Shown: positions 8,205 to 17,195 of the stretch, piece by piece
Layout: each line of letters begins with the position of its first letter
How positions within the stretch are numbered: position 1 is the first letter of the stretch
NCBI GenBank assembly: GCA_030425645.1
Contig: JAUHZK010000007.1
Location: 118,280 to 182,279 of the forward strand
DNA length: 64,000 nt
Source of the DNA: Gammaproteobacteria bacterium
GTDB lineage: Bacteria; Pseudomonadota; Gammaproteobacteria; JAPPPA01
Direction of reading: 5' to 3'
Made by a program: the position numbers and the translations under genes
The notes under the pieces: generated by a model
The model's database searches: none
The model's input: the letters and a program-made list of their open reading frames with translations, nothing else
Told to the model about the DNA's origin: nothing

Positions 8205-9242
8205 CTAGCCTTCAAATAATCCGTTTTGCACCGACGGTGCTGATAAACCGAAATGCGCCCAAGCTTGATTAGTCACCACCCGCCCTCGCGGCGTGCGCGT
8301 TAAAAACCCTTGTTGGATCAAATACGGTTCAATCACATCTTCCAAAGTACCGCGTTCTTCACCAATGGCGGCGGCTAAACTCTCAAGCCCGGCAGGGCCG
8401 CCGTTAAACCGTTCCATTAGCGCTTTCAGCAGGCGGCGATCCATATGATCTAGGCCTTTAGCATCGACATTCAGCATATCTAATGCCGCTGATGAGACCG
8501 ACTGCGAGATATTGCCGTCAGCCTTAACCTCAGCATAGTCACGAACACGGCGCAGCAAGCGATTAGCAATCCGAGGCGTGCCGCGGGAACGGCCTGCAAT
8601 TTCAGCGGCACCCTCGTCGGCTATATCTAAATTCAATAAGCGCCCAGAGCGGGCGACAATGGATGACAGGTCAGCAACCGAGTAAAACTCTAAGCGTTGC
8701 ACAATGCCGAAACGGTCTCGCAGCGGCGATGTTAGTGCACCGGCACGTGTGGTCGCACCAACCAGGGTAAACGGTGGCAGATCGAGCTTGATAGAGCGCG
8801 CGGCGGGGCCCTCACCAATCATGATATCGATTTGGTAATCTTCCATGGCCGGATAAAGGACTTCTTCAACAACCGGGCTAAGGCGATGAATTTCATCCAC
8901 AAACAGCACGTCATTGGGTTCTAAACTGGTCAGAATCGCCGCCAAATCGCCGGGGCGCTCCAATACTGGGCCCGAGGTTTGGCGCAAATTAGACTGCATC
9001 TCATTGGCCAAAATAAAGGCCAGCGTTGTCTTACCTAAACCGGGCGGCCCATGAATCAAGACATGATCTAAGGCATCTTCGCGACGCCGTGCCGCCTGCA
9101 CAAAGATTTGCAGTTGTTCGCATACCGTTGGCTGCCCCACATAGTCAGCAAAGGTTTTAGGGCGGATCGCACGATCAACCGCTTCGTCCTCGCCCTGGAC
9201 GTGCATATCGATGATGCGATTTGCGGCTTGGTCAGCTTCCAT
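8205..9242 (-). CDS. ruvB: Holliday junction branch migration helicase RuvB
   Basis: RuvB is the hexameric AAA+ motor that drives branch migration with RuvA. The 345-residue protein has Walker A GPPGLGKT (65-72), Walker [12 protein letters not shown], sensor 1 GATTRAG, the arginine-finger region TSPLRDRFG, and a C-terminal winged-helix domain ending near RTPRGRVV. The start is ATG 9242. It follows ruvA by 47 bp and precedes ybgC. Confidence 0.98.
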   Translation of the reverse strand: MEADQAANRIIDMHVQGEDEAVDRAIRPKTFADYVGQPTVCEQLQIFVQAARRREDALDHVLIHGPPGLGKTTLAFILANEMQSNLRQTSGPVLERPGDLAAILTSLEPNDVLFVDEIHRLSPVVEEVLYPAMEDYQIDIMIGEGPAARSIKLDLPPFTLVGATTRAGALTSPLRDRFGIVQRLEFYSVADLSSIVARSGRLLNLDIADEGAAEIAGRSRGTPRIANRLLRRVRDYAEVKADGNISQSVSSAALDMLNVDAKGLDHMDRRLLKALMERFNGGPAGLESLAAAIGEERGTLEDVIEPYLIQQGFLTRTPRGRVVTNQAWAHFGLSAPSVQNGLFEG

Positions 9243-9289
9243 GAAATCGACTATGTGGTTAACGATAACGCCAGTTTATCGGCTTGCGC

Positions 9290-9886
9290 CTAGCGGCGCA
9301 TGGCATTCTGCAATGCGGCCTTAATTAACGCCGCACTATCTAAATCTTCTTGCTCAACCGCACCTAACAATTTGTTCACCTCAGCTTCTTTATAGCCAAG
9401 GGCCGCCAGCGCTTCTTGAGCTTCTTTCAGTGCTGGATTAGCCGAAACGCCGCCAGTGCTTGCGCCAACACCCGCAATCCCTAAACCGTCTAAGCGGTCG
9501 CCGATTTCTACCAATAGGCGCTCAGCGGTTTTTTTCCCAACCCCGGGAATTTTAGTCAGCGCGGTCACATCTTTAGCGGCCACACAGTCAGCAAATTCGG
9601 GCGGAGCCATATTCGAAAGAATGGCAACCGCCATCTTCGCACCCACACCGTTAACCTTAAGCAAAGCCCTGAAAAGCTTGCGCTCAACTGCCGTAGCAAA
9701 CCCAAACAAAATATGCGCGTCATCACGTACCACGAGATGAGTCTTCAGAGTCACCACTTGCCCCACATCGGGCAAGGCAAACAACGTCGACATCGGCACT
9801 TCCAGTTCATAGCCAACGCCGGCTACATCCAATAACAATTCGTTCGGTTGTTTTGTTAACAGCGTCCCTGTTAGCTGACCAATCAC
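9290..9886 (-). CDS. ruvA: Holliday junction DNA helicase subunit RuvA
   Basis: RuvA binds the four-way junction and loads RuvB. The 198-residue protein has an N-terminal OB-fold (MIGQLTGTL start), helix-hairpin-helix motifs (LLKVNGVGAKMA and LTKIPGVGKKTAERL) and a C-terminal RuvB-binding domain (EAQEALAALGYKEAEV). The start codon is GTG at 9886 with AGGA 7 nt before it. It lies between ruvC and ruvB in a ruvCAB operon. Confidence 0.98.
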   Translation of the reverse strand: MIGQLTGTLLTKQPNELLLDVAGVGYELEVPMSTLFALPDVGQVVTLKTHLVVRDDAHILFGFATAVERKLFRALLKVNGVGAKMAVAILSNMAPPEFADCVAAKDVTALTKIPGVGKKTAERLLVEIGDRLDGLGIAGVGASTGGVSANPALKEAQEALAALGYKEAEVNKLLGAVEQEDLDSAALIKAALQNAMRR

Positions 9887-9923
9887 TTCGCTTTCCTATT
9901 GATATTGCGCCCCTTCTAGGAGC

Positions 9924-10520
9924 TTATTCCTTGGCGTAACTACGCCACGCCGACCAACCGCGAGCTTGCTTACCGCTGCGCCCTTTGCGTAATTGCACTG
10001 CCTGAGTCGCATCGACCAGTGGACCAAGCTGGCGGTAATGGGCATGACATAGGGCCACAGCAATGGCGTCGGCCTGATCAGCTTGCAGTGAGTCCAGCGG
10101 CAACGCCAGCAAGCTCGCCACCATTTGCTGGACCTGCGTCTTATTAGCGGCACCGCTACCGGCCACCGACTGCTTAACAGCACGCGGGGCGTACTCAGCC
10201 ACCGGCAATTCAGCCATAGCAGCGGCGCAAATCGCGGCGCCTCGTGCTTGGCCAAGCTTCAAGGCCGAGTCAGCGTTCTTGCTCATAAAGGCTTGCTCGA
10301 TCGCAAATTCTTGTGGCTGGTGCTGCACACAAAGCTCACTAATCCCCTCAAATATACCTTTGAGGCGGCCCGCCACATCACCGGCTCCAAGCCTTAAGGT
10401 ACCGCTGGCGACATGGCTGTAACGATTGCCCTGCAGGTCAACCACCGCCCAGCCAGTGTTACGCGAACCCGGGTCAATTCCGAGCACGCGTACCGTCTTA
10501 GCCGCCGATGGTTGAGCCAT
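9924..10520 (-). CDS. ruvC: Holliday junction resolvase RuvC
   Basis: RuvC is the endonuclease that cleaves Holliday junctions. The 198-residue protein shows the RNase-H-like fold motifs: the first catalytic Asp in VLGIDPGSRNTGWAV, the Glu in EFAIEQAFM, and the last acidic pair in QADQADAIAVALCHAH. It is slightly longer than the E. coli protein (173 residues) because of a basic C-terminal tail. It is the first gene of ruvCAB; no yebC is seen upstream. Confidence 0.97.
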   Translation of the reverse strand: MAQPSAAKTVRVLGIDPGSRNTGWAVVDLQGNRYSHVASGTLRLGAGDVAGRLKGIFEGISELCVQHQPQEFAIEQAFMSKNADSALKLGQARGAAICAAAMAELPVAEYAPRAVKQSVAGSGAANKTQVQQMVASLLALPLDSLQADQADAIAVALCHAHYRQLGPLVDATQAVQLRKGRSGKQARGWSAWRSYAKE

Positions 10521-10547
10521 TACAAAGTCGTTAGTAATAGCGGCTAA

Positions 10548-11144
10548 CTAGAAACCGAACTTAATACCAACATGAAAACCGGTGTCAGCTGTAACGGTGC
10601 CAGCGGCTTGTTTTGGATCAAACGTCACACGACGGTAGCCCAAGAAGACCTCGCCATTGCGCAATACTTGATAGCCCGCGCTAGCGCCGAACTCGAAAAA
10701 CTCTTCAGCGTCGCCAAACGACAGAATTTTAGGTGCGTAGTAACCGTAGCCAGCAAAGACCAAGCGATCCATACCCTGAAGACGCGCCGATACTTCACCA
10801 CCCACGCCTAGTGCCTGAGCGTCAAAACCACGGCCATTCAGCCACGATGCACGCAGGCCAAGCGCCGCGTTAACTTGGTGGTTAGCGACACCGGCGTCAC
10901 CCACAGAGCGCAAGGTACCAGTGAAAAGTTTACGGTCACTATCGCCGTTGTCGCCTTCCACCAATAGGAAACCAGCATCCCACTCAAATTCAGAATCAGC
11001 CGACATAGACACGGTGCTTGCATACTGCAGCCTTACCGCATCATCAGACAGATCCAATGACAACGAAGACGCATGGGCTGGAGCCAGCAACGTAGCCATT
11101 AGCAAAGTGGCGCCTGATACGGCAGCGCGTAAATTTAAATGCAT
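10548..11144 (-). CDS. YfaZ-family outer membrane protein
   Basis: A 198-residue predicted outer-membrane beta-barrel. The signal peptide ends at APAHA (about residue 25) and the mature part has alternating polar/hydrophobic strands and a C-terminal GIKFGF ending in Phe, as in barrel proteins. Overall it resembles the YfaZ family (opening SLSLDLSDDAVRLQYAS, mid-part GYGYYAP, then GYQVLRNGEVFLGYRRVTF). The physiological role of the family is not established. It is transcribed divergently from relA and lies after ruvC without clear functional linkage. Confidence 0.75.
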   Translation of the reverse strand: MHLNLRAAVSGATLLMATLLAPAHASSLSLDLSDDAVRLQYASTVSMSADSEFEWDAGFLLVEGDNGDSDRKLFTGTLRSVGDAGVANHQVNAALGLRASWLNGRGFDAQALGVGGEVSARLQGMDRLVFAGYGYYAPKILSFGDAEEFFEFGASAGYQVLRNGEVFLGYRRVTFDPKQAAGTVTADTGFHVGIKFGF

Positions 11145-11295
11145 AATTCCGGTTTCCTCTCAGAGTATGTAATCAATACGTAAAATAGACTGGCCTTATA
11201 ATAACGGTTCGCGACTAACGGCACAGTATTTGCGTTAACAAAGACAAATAAACCGCGGGCTTTATCCCGCCAATCGACTTTCAATGTAACGAGTC

Positions 11296-13425
11296 ATGCC
11301 AACTGCAGCGCCAATTTCAGATCAGAACACCGAACTCGCCGTCGCTACGGCGGTTAAGCAAAGCTACGAACTGGTTGGCCGTTTGCTGGGGCCTGCATCA
11401 AAACAAAAACAAGCCGATTCGCTTGAAACCACGCAAATTACGACCCGCTTCACCACGGATGAAAACGCCCTCAAAGCGGCGGCGTTATTGCCCTATTTGC
11501 AAGATAGCCCGCAGCATTGGCTGGCGGCTCAGAAAGCTGTTCCTGGCGAACTTGCCAAGCTACTGCAAAACTTGGCCGATCTAGCGCTGATCGACCAGCT
11601 ACACGCGCCTAATCAATCGGGCACTGAACAAGAGCCCCTACGACGCATGCTATTAGCAATGGTTAACGACCTGCGCTGCGTTGTCATTAAATTAGCCCAG
11701 CACTTACAGCAACTCCGCCACGCCAAGTCACTCTCTAAAGACGCGCAAAAACAACTCGCACAACGCAGTTTTGCGCTCTATGCGCCACTAGCCAACCGGC
11801 TCGGCATTTGGCAGCTGAAATGGGAAATAGAAGACTTAGGATTCAGATACAGCGAGCCACGCCGTTACAAACAACTGGCAAAACAGCTAAAAGACAAACG
11901 CCTTGACCGCGAGCGCTATATCGAAAAGGCCATCGAACAAGTCAAAAGCAAACTCGAACAGCAAGGGATTGACGCCACCGTATTGGGCCGGCCCAAACAT
12001 ATCTACAGCATTCACCGCAAAATGCAGCAGAAGCAACTGCGCTTTGAGCAGCTTTTTGATATTCGTGCATTGCGGATATTGGTAGCTAACGAAGCCCAGT
12101 GTTATATGGCTTTGGGCGTTGTACACAGCCTGTGGTCGCCGATATCAGGCGAGTTCGATGATTACCTCGCCAACCCCAAGAGCAATGGCTACCGCTCTAT
12201 TCATACCGCTGTTTATGCTGAAGCTGGCAAAACCTTAGAGGTACAAATTCGTACCGAAGAGATGCACAAGCAGGCAGAACTGGGCGTGGCGGCGCATTGG
12301 CGCTATAAAGAAGGTAGCGCAGAAGACGAAGACTTCAACCGCAAAATTGGCTGGTTGCGCGAGCTACTAGAAACTAGCCAAGACACCGACGAGGATCTGA
12401 TCCCAAGCCTCACTAATCAGGTGTTTGAAGACCGCATCTACGTGGTCACACCAGCGGGTGACATTATTGATCTGGCTGCCGGTGCTACACCTTTAGATTT
12501 TGCCTTTGAGATTCATACGCAAGTGGGCTATCGCTGTCGCGGCGCGCGGATTAACGGCAATATCGTGCCACTTAACACGCGCCTGAATAATAGCGACCAA
12601 GTGGAAGTGTTGACGGCCAAAACCAGCCAACCAAGCCGCGATTGGTTAAACCCTCAACTCGCCTACGTTACCACCGCCAAATCTAGAGCCAGATTGCGGA
12701 GTTGGTTTAGAGCCCAAGACAAAGACGACAACATTACCGCTGGCCGCGATATTTTGGAGCGCGAACTAAAACGCCTAGGACAAGCGGAACGTAATTACGA
12801 CACTCTGGCGAAGCTGTTTAAGAAGAAAGACGCTGACGAACTACTCGCCGCCATCGGCGCCGGCGATATCTCGCCCAGCCAAATTGCCGGTCAGCTGCAA
12901 CCACAGGCACCTGCCAGCTTACGCATTTTGGCTCGCAAACCTCCCTCGCAGCAAGCCAGCACCCGCGTTAACGTACAGGGCATCGGTCAACTGATGAGCA
13001 GCTTAGCCAGATGTTGCCGCCCGGTACCGGGAGACAGCATTGCCGGCTTCGTAACCCGTGGCCGCGGCGTGTCCATTCATCGCCAAGACTGCCAAAAGTT
13101 TCTAAACCTGCGTGGTCAACACACAGCCCGCGTGATTGATGTCAGCTGGGGGCAAGCGCAGGGCCGCGTACTGCCGGTCAACATCAACATTGAAGCCTGG
13201 GACCGGTACGGGCTGCTGCGCGACATTAGCTCAGTGTTAGCAAACGACCACGTCAATGTGCTCGGCATTCAATCCACCACGGATGTCAAAGCCCACAAAG
13301 CCTATATTGATGTCAGTGTTGAAGTGGAGAGCCTGGCGGCACTGAGCGTAGTCTGTAACCGCGTTGCCCAAGTCCCTAATGTGATTGACGTAAAACGCGC
13401 CCAAGAGAGTCGAGCACGCGATTAG
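11296..13425 (+). CDS. relA: GTP pyrophosphokinase RelA, (p)ppGpp synthetase I
   Basis: RelA makes (p)ppGpp on stalled ribosomes. The 709-residue protein has a degenerate N-terminal hydrolase region with no HDxxED motif, and a synthetase domain (about 215-330) with GRPKHIYSIHRKM, FDIRALRI and NPKSNGYRSIHTAV. It also has the EFDD (ExDD) signature that marks monofunctional RelA; bifunctional SpoT/Rel proteins have RxKD. Then come the TGS domain (about 375-440, DRIYVVTPAGDIIDL), the conserved-cysteine region (LARCCRPVPGD) and a C-terminal ACT domain. Start ATG 11296. It is a single-gene unit convergent with the next barrel gene. Confidence 0.96.
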   Translation: MPTAAPISDQNTELAVATAVKQSYELVGRLLGPASKQKQADSLETTQITTRFTTDENALKAAALLPYLQDSPQHWLAAQKAVPGELAKLLQNLADLALIDQLHAPNQSGTEQEPLRRMLLAMVNDLRCVVIKLAQHLQQLRHAKSLSKDAQKQLAQRSFALYAPLANRLGIWQLKWEIEDLGFRYSEPRRYKQLAKQLKDKRLDRERYIEKAIEQVKSKLEQQGIDATVLGRPKHIYSIHRKMQQKQLRFEQLFDIRALRILVANEAQCYMALGVVHSLWSPISGEFDDYLANPKSNGYRSIHTAVYAEAGKTLEVQIRTEEMHKQAELGVAAHWRYKEGSAEDEDFNRKIGWLRELLETSQDTDEDLIPSLTNQVFEDRIYVVTPAGDIIDLAAGATPLDFAFEIHTQVGYRCRGARINGNIVPLNTRLNNSDQVEVLTAKTSQPSRDWLNPQLAYVTTAKSRARLRSWFRAQDKDDNITAGRDILERELKRLGQAERNYDTLAKLFKKKDADELLAAIGAGDISPSQIAGQLQPQAPASLRILARKPPSQQASTRVNVQGIGQLMSSLARCCRPVPGDSIAGFVTRGRGVSIHRQDCQKFLNLRGQHTARVIDVSWGQAQGRVLPVNINIEAWDRYGLLRDISSVLANDHVNVLGIQSTTDVKAHKAYIDVSVEVESLAALSVVCNRVAQVPNVIDVKRAQESRARD

Positions 13426-13442
13426 CGACTGGGCCGAAAGCG

Positions 13443-14123
13443 CTAATTAAAGCGCCAACGAAAGCCTAGATTAACGATAGGATACAACTCAAAGCGTTCA
13501 GCATCTTCTTGCAGCTCACGCTCCTCGTTCTCGGCTTCGCTGTCACACAGCGCCTGCACACTCGGCCCACCAGTGCAGTCGGCCACTACCGTTACCTGCG
13601 GGGTGCCCTGAAGCATGACACCGATATCCACGAACACCCCAAGCGGAATACCTTTGGCTACCAAATTACCCCAACCAATGCCGAGGTACGGATGGGTACC
13701 AGACAGGTCAACATCAACATCAGCGCGGCTACCGTTAGGAATCAGGTTATTACCAAACTCGCAGGCGGTTTGTTCGCAGGTGGCGGTAGCACGCAAACGA
13801 TTATCACTATTTTGCAGGCCCGCACTCAAACGAAAGCCGCCACCGAAGACATGATAATCGAGCCCCAAACCGATATTGCCGAGATCCAAATCACCTTGAT
13901 AAGTCATCTGGTTACCCGAACCTTCGGCGTCCAACTCAGTGGAATAATCCAAACCACGGTAACTGGCGCGCACATTCAGGCGGTCGCTAATGCCATAAAC
14001 GCCGTCAAGCCCGAGGCCCAAGCTCCCTGCCGACAGCCCCAAGCCAACACTGCCAGACTGTGCGAATACAGCCGTACTCAAGAATACTAACGAGCTAGTT
14101 ACCAAGACTTTTATTGAGCGCAT
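13443..14123 (-). CDS. Predicted outer membrane beta-barrel protein, function unknown
   Basis: A 226-residue exported protein. The signal peptide ends at STAVFA (about residue 21), followed by glycine-rich amphipathic strands (VGLGLSAGSLGLGLDGVYG) and a C-terminal NLGFRWRFN typical of barrel termini. It contains two Cys pairs (CEQTAC and CTGGPSVQALC) and an acidic segment EAENEERELQEDAE before the last strand, probably surface or periplasmic loops. GGAGG precedes the ATG. It is convergent with relA and separated from lpdA by a terminator. I do not recognise a named family. Confidence 0.7.
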   Translation of the reverse strand: MRSIKVLVTSSLVFLSTAVFAQSGSVGLGLSAGSLGLGLDGVYGISDRLNVRASYRGLDYSTELDAEGSGNQMTYQGDLDLGNIGLGLDYHVFGGGFRLSAGLQNSDNRLRATATCEQTACEFGNNLIPNGSRADVDVDLSGTHPYLGIGWGNLVAKGIPLGVFVDIGVMLQGTPQVTVVADCTGGPSVQALCDSEAENEERELQEDAERFELYPIVNLGFRWRFN

Positions 14124-14179
14124 ATAACCTCCGCTACAACTACTATTTATATGGTTCTAAGTAACTGCAATTAAAACAA

Positions 14180-14204
14180 AAAAGCCGCCTCAATGGCGGC
14201 TTTT
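14180..14204 (-). terminator. Rho-independent terminator of the sucA-sucB-lpdA operon
   Basis: Perfect stem AGCCGCC/GGCGGCT with a 5-nt loop. On the minus strand it is followed by a run of six T residues and then GTTTT. It lies 18 bp after the lpdA stop. Confidence 0.8.
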
Positions 14205-14222
14205 CTGAATGCTAATAACAGG

Positions 14223-15656
14223 CTAGCGCTTTTTCTTTGCCAAACCATGCAACGGCCGTTCATCAACCGCCAAGGAAGCTTCATGCACTACCTCAGATAG
14301 GGTTGGATGAGCGTGCATAGTGCGGGCGATGTCCTCGCTGCTACCTTGGAACTCCATCACTGACACCGACTCCTGAATCAGCTCCGAGGCATTGGGGCCG
14401 ATGATATGCACACCCAGCACCTCATCGGTTTCTTCATGCGCAATGATTTTCACAGTACCTTGCGCGGCTTCCATCGCCTTGGCGCGACCATTTGCCATGA
14501 AGCTAGCCGCTCCAACGCGATAAGGAATCGCCTCATCTTTGACCTGCTGCTCAGTTTTACCAACCCAGGCAATTTCAGGCCAGGTGTAAATCACTGAAGG
14601 AATGGTGTCGTAATTCACATGCCCTGGCTTACCAGCCATAATTTCAGCAACCTTGACGCCCTCTTCCATGCCTTTATGGGCCAACATCGGACCCCGTGTC
14701 ACATCGCCAATGGCATACACGCCCGGCAGGTTAGTGCGATTTTCGCCGTCAACGACAACAAATCCGCGTTCATCTAATTCCAGCTCAGCCGAGCCAATTA
14801 AGCCATCGGTATTCGGGCGGCGACCGACGCAGACTACTAGGCGTTCTACTCGAATATGATCGGCGCCATCTTTGGTCTCAAAGTTAACCGCAACATCTTT
14901 CTTGCCAGCTTTAGCACCGGTCACTCGCGCACCTAACTTAATGTCCATACCTTGCTTTTTAAAGGTACGCTGGGCCTCGCGTTGAATTTGCTGATCAGCG
15001 ATAAAAAGGAAATCGTCCATCGCTTCGATTACGGTCACCTCAGCACCCAAACGGCGCCATACCGAACCCAGCTCTAGACCAATCACGCCGCCACCAATCA
15101 CCCCAAGGGTTTTCGGCACTTCATCAAAGGCTAGCGCACCTTCGTTATCAACAATGCGATCACCATCAACCGGTGCCACTGGGATATCTACTGGTTTGGA
15201 ACCGGTGGCGACAACAATTTGTTTCGCCTCCAGTGTTTCTACGCTGCCATCAACGCCAGCAAACTCAACCCGGTTACCGGCGTTAAGCTTTGCAGTACCG
15301 TGGTAAAAGGCAATGTTATTACCCTTTAGCAACTGCAAGACACCACCGGTTAGATTCTTGACGATGTCATTCTTACGCTGGTGCATTTGGCCGACATCAA
15401 AACTGGCACCTTCGACTGAAATGCCGTGTTTCTGATACTCGTGATGCAGTTTTTCCCAAGCCTCCGAAGACTCTAATAAGGCCTTCGACGGAATACAGCC
15501 AACGTTGACACAGGTGCCCCCCAAGGAGGGTTTGCCAGCGGCATTTTGCCAAGCGTCAATACAAGCCGTTTTCAGCCCAAGCTGCGCGGCTCTAATGGCA
15601 CAAACGTAACCCGCCGGGCCACCACCAATCACAATTACATCAAACTGTTCGCTCAT
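14223..15656 (-). CDS. lpdA: Dihydrolipoyl dehydrogenase (E3)
   Basis: E3 reoxidises dihydrolipoamide of the 2-oxoglutarate dehydrogenase complex with NAD, and may also serve other lipoyl complexes. The 477-residue flavoprotein has an N-terminal FAD-binding GGGPAG, redox-active Cys49 and Cys54 (GTCVNVGC), a second GxGxxG (VIGGGVIGLELG) for NAD, a C-terminal interface domain with the catalytic His-Glu pair in HAHPTLSEVVHEA, and an AIGDV segment for FAD. It starts 9 bp after the sucB stop with an AGGAAAA site. It is the last gene of the operon. Confidence 0.97.
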   Translation of the reverse strand: MSEQFDVIVIGGGPAGYVCAIRAAQLGLKTACIDAWQNAAGKPSLGGTCVNVGCIPSKALLESSEAWEKLHHEYQKHGISVEGASFDVGQMHQRKNDIVKNLTGGVLQLLKGNNIAFYHGTAKLNAGNRVEFAGVDGSVETLEAKQIVVATGSKPVDIPVAPVDGDRIVDNEGALAFDEVPKTLGVIGGGVIGLELGSVWRRLGAEVTVIEAMDDFLFIADQQIQREAQRTFKKQGMDIKLGARVTGAKAGKKDVAVNFETKDGADHIRVERLVVCVGRRPNTDGLIGSAELELDERGFVVVDGENRTNLPGVYAIGDVTRGPMLAHKGMEEGVKVAEIMAGKPGHVNYDTIPSVIYTWPEIAWVGKTEQQVKDEAIPYRVGAASFMANGRAKAMEAAQGTVKIIAHEETDEVLGVHIIGPNASELIQESVSVMEFQGSSEDIARTMHAHPTLSEVVHEASLAVDERPLHGLAKKKR

Positions 15657-15665
15657 TATCTTTTC

Positions 15666-17177
15666 CTAGAGCTGCAGTAATAAGCGGGCTGGGTCTTCCA
15701 GCGCTTCTTTCACTGTCTTCAAAAACTGTACTGAGTCTTTGCCATCAATAATGCGGTGGTCATATGACACTGCCAAATACATCATCGGCGCGGTAACGAC
15801 TTCACCATCGCGCACAACTGGACGCTCATTGATGGCATGCATACCTAAAATAGCGGACTGTGGCGGGTTAATAATGGGCGTACTCATCATCGAGCCAAAG
15901 ACACCGCCATTGGTAATGGAGAAGGTGCCGCCAATCAATTCTTCCATTTTAATTTTGCCGGTTTGTGCGCGTGCGCCGTAATCGGCGATGGTCTGCTCAA
16001 TTTGGCCAAAATTCTGTTCGTCGGCATTCCGCAATACAGGCACTACCAAGCCATTGTCGCTGGCTACGGCAACGCCGATATCGAAATAGCTGTGATAGAC
16101 AATTTCGTCGCCATCAACCGCGGCATTCATTACCGGATAGCGACGCAAGCCTTCGACCACGGCTTTAACGAAGAAAGACATATAACCCAAGCGAACGCCA
16201 TATTCGCTCTCGAACTGACCGCGGTATTTTTCGCGTAAGCGTTTTACCTCAGTTAGATCAACCTCATTAAAGGTAGTCAAAATCGCTGCGGTTTGTTGCG
16301 ACTCTACTAAGCGCTCAGCAATACGCTGACGCACGCGCGTCATCGGCACACGTTGCTCGCTGCGGTTTTCACCTTGCGGCGGCAAGGCTGGCTCTGGCGT
16401 CGCCACGGGTGGTGGCGTAGGAGCCGCTGCCGCCGAAGTCATCGTAGTCTTAGGCATATCAGCAGCGGCTTTGCTACGCGCAGCCAAATACGCCTGCACG
16501 TCTGACTTGAGTAAACGCCCTTCCTTGCCGCTGCCGGCAATATCGGCTGCGTCCAAGCTATTTTCTTCAAGCATTCGGCGCACAGCCGGACTTAATGCCG
16601 CGTTAGACTCGGCAGCCGCTGGAGTTTCCACAACCGCCACTGCTGGTTCTTCAGCTGCGCCAGCCGTCATTAGTCCAAGGGTCATACCATTGGTGACCAC
16701 AGCACCTTCGCCCTGCTGAATTTCAGTCAGCACACCGTCGGCCGGAGCCGGCACTTCTAAAACCACTTTATCGGTTTCAAGGTCGAGTAAGTTTTCGTCG
16801 CGGCGCACCACATCGCCGACCTTTTTATGCCAACCGGTAATGGTGGCATCAGCGACCGACTCAGGCAGTGACGGCACATTAACGCTCAGCACTTCAGCAC
16901 TCAAGTCAGCTGCTTGTTCAGTTGCGGCAGCGGCAACCGCTCCCTCTTCAATCAAACCCAATACGTCACCATTGGTAACCGTATCACCTTCATTGAACTT
17001 GACCTCGGCCAAAACGCCAGCACTCGGTGCGGGCACTTCGAGCACAACTTTGTCTGTTTCCAGCTCCAGTAACACTTCATCACGCGCCACCGCTTCACCT
17101 GGTTTTTTAGTCCACCGGGTAATAGTAGCGTCGGATACTGATTCAGGTAGTTGAGGTACTTGAATTTCGATACTCAT
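15666..17177 (-). CDS. sucB: Dihydrolipoyl succinyltransferase (E2), two lipoyl domains
   Basis: The E2 core of 2-oxoglutarate dehydrogenase transfers succinyl groups to CoA. The 503-residue protein has two N-terminal lipoyl domains, with modified lysines Lys43 and Lys137, each in the same [12 protein letters not shown] motif. These are joined by Ala/Pro/Glu-rich linkers to a peripheral-subunit-binding domain (about 195-232, [11 protein letters not shown]) and a catalytic domain ending with DHRIIDG (His474, Asp478). E. coli SucB has a single lipoyl domain and about 405 residues, so the second domain is a real difference. The position between sucA and lpdA supports SucB over pyruvate dehydrogenase E2. 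Confidence 0.95.
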   Translation of the reverse strand: MSIEIQVPQLPESVSDATITRWTKKPGEAVARDEVLLELETDKVVLEVPAPSAGVLAEVKFNEGDTVTNGDVLGLIEEGAVAAAATEQAADLSAEVLSVNVPSLPESVADATITGWHKKVGDVVRRDENLLDLETDKVVLEVPAPADGVLTEIQQGEGAVVTNGMTLGLMTAGAAEEPAVAVVETPAAAESNAALSPAVRRMLEENSLDAADIAGSGKEGRLLKSDVQAYLAARSKAAADMPKTTMTSAAAAPTPPPVATPEPALPPQGENRSEQRVPMTRVRQRIAERLVESQQTAAILTTFNEVDLTEVKRLREKYRGQFESEYGVRLGYMSFFVKAVVEGLRRYPVMNAAVDGDEIVYHSYFDIGVAVASDNGLVVPVLRNADEQNFGQIEQTIADYGARAQTGKIKMEELIGGTFSITNGGVFGSMMSTPIINPPQSAILGMHAINERPVVRDGEVVTAPMMYLAVSYDHRIIDGKDSVQFLKTVKEALEDPARLLLQL

Positions 17178-17195
17178 TGCTTTTATTCCTTACCC

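Noticed and set aside
9896..10255. 119-residue minus-strand frame overlapping ruvC
   Set aside because: It is an alternative reading frame inside ruvC, rich in Trp/Arg/Leu with no recognisable domain.
11296..13425. SpoT or bifunctional Rel for this gene
   Set aside because: The HDxxED hydrolase motif is absent and the synthetase has ExDD (EFDD), which marks RelA.
13421..13447. ATTAGCG/CGCTAAT inverted repeat between relA and the barrel gene as terminator
   Set aside because: Stem is 7 bp with a 13-nt loop, overlaps the relA stop and has no U-tract; too weak to call.
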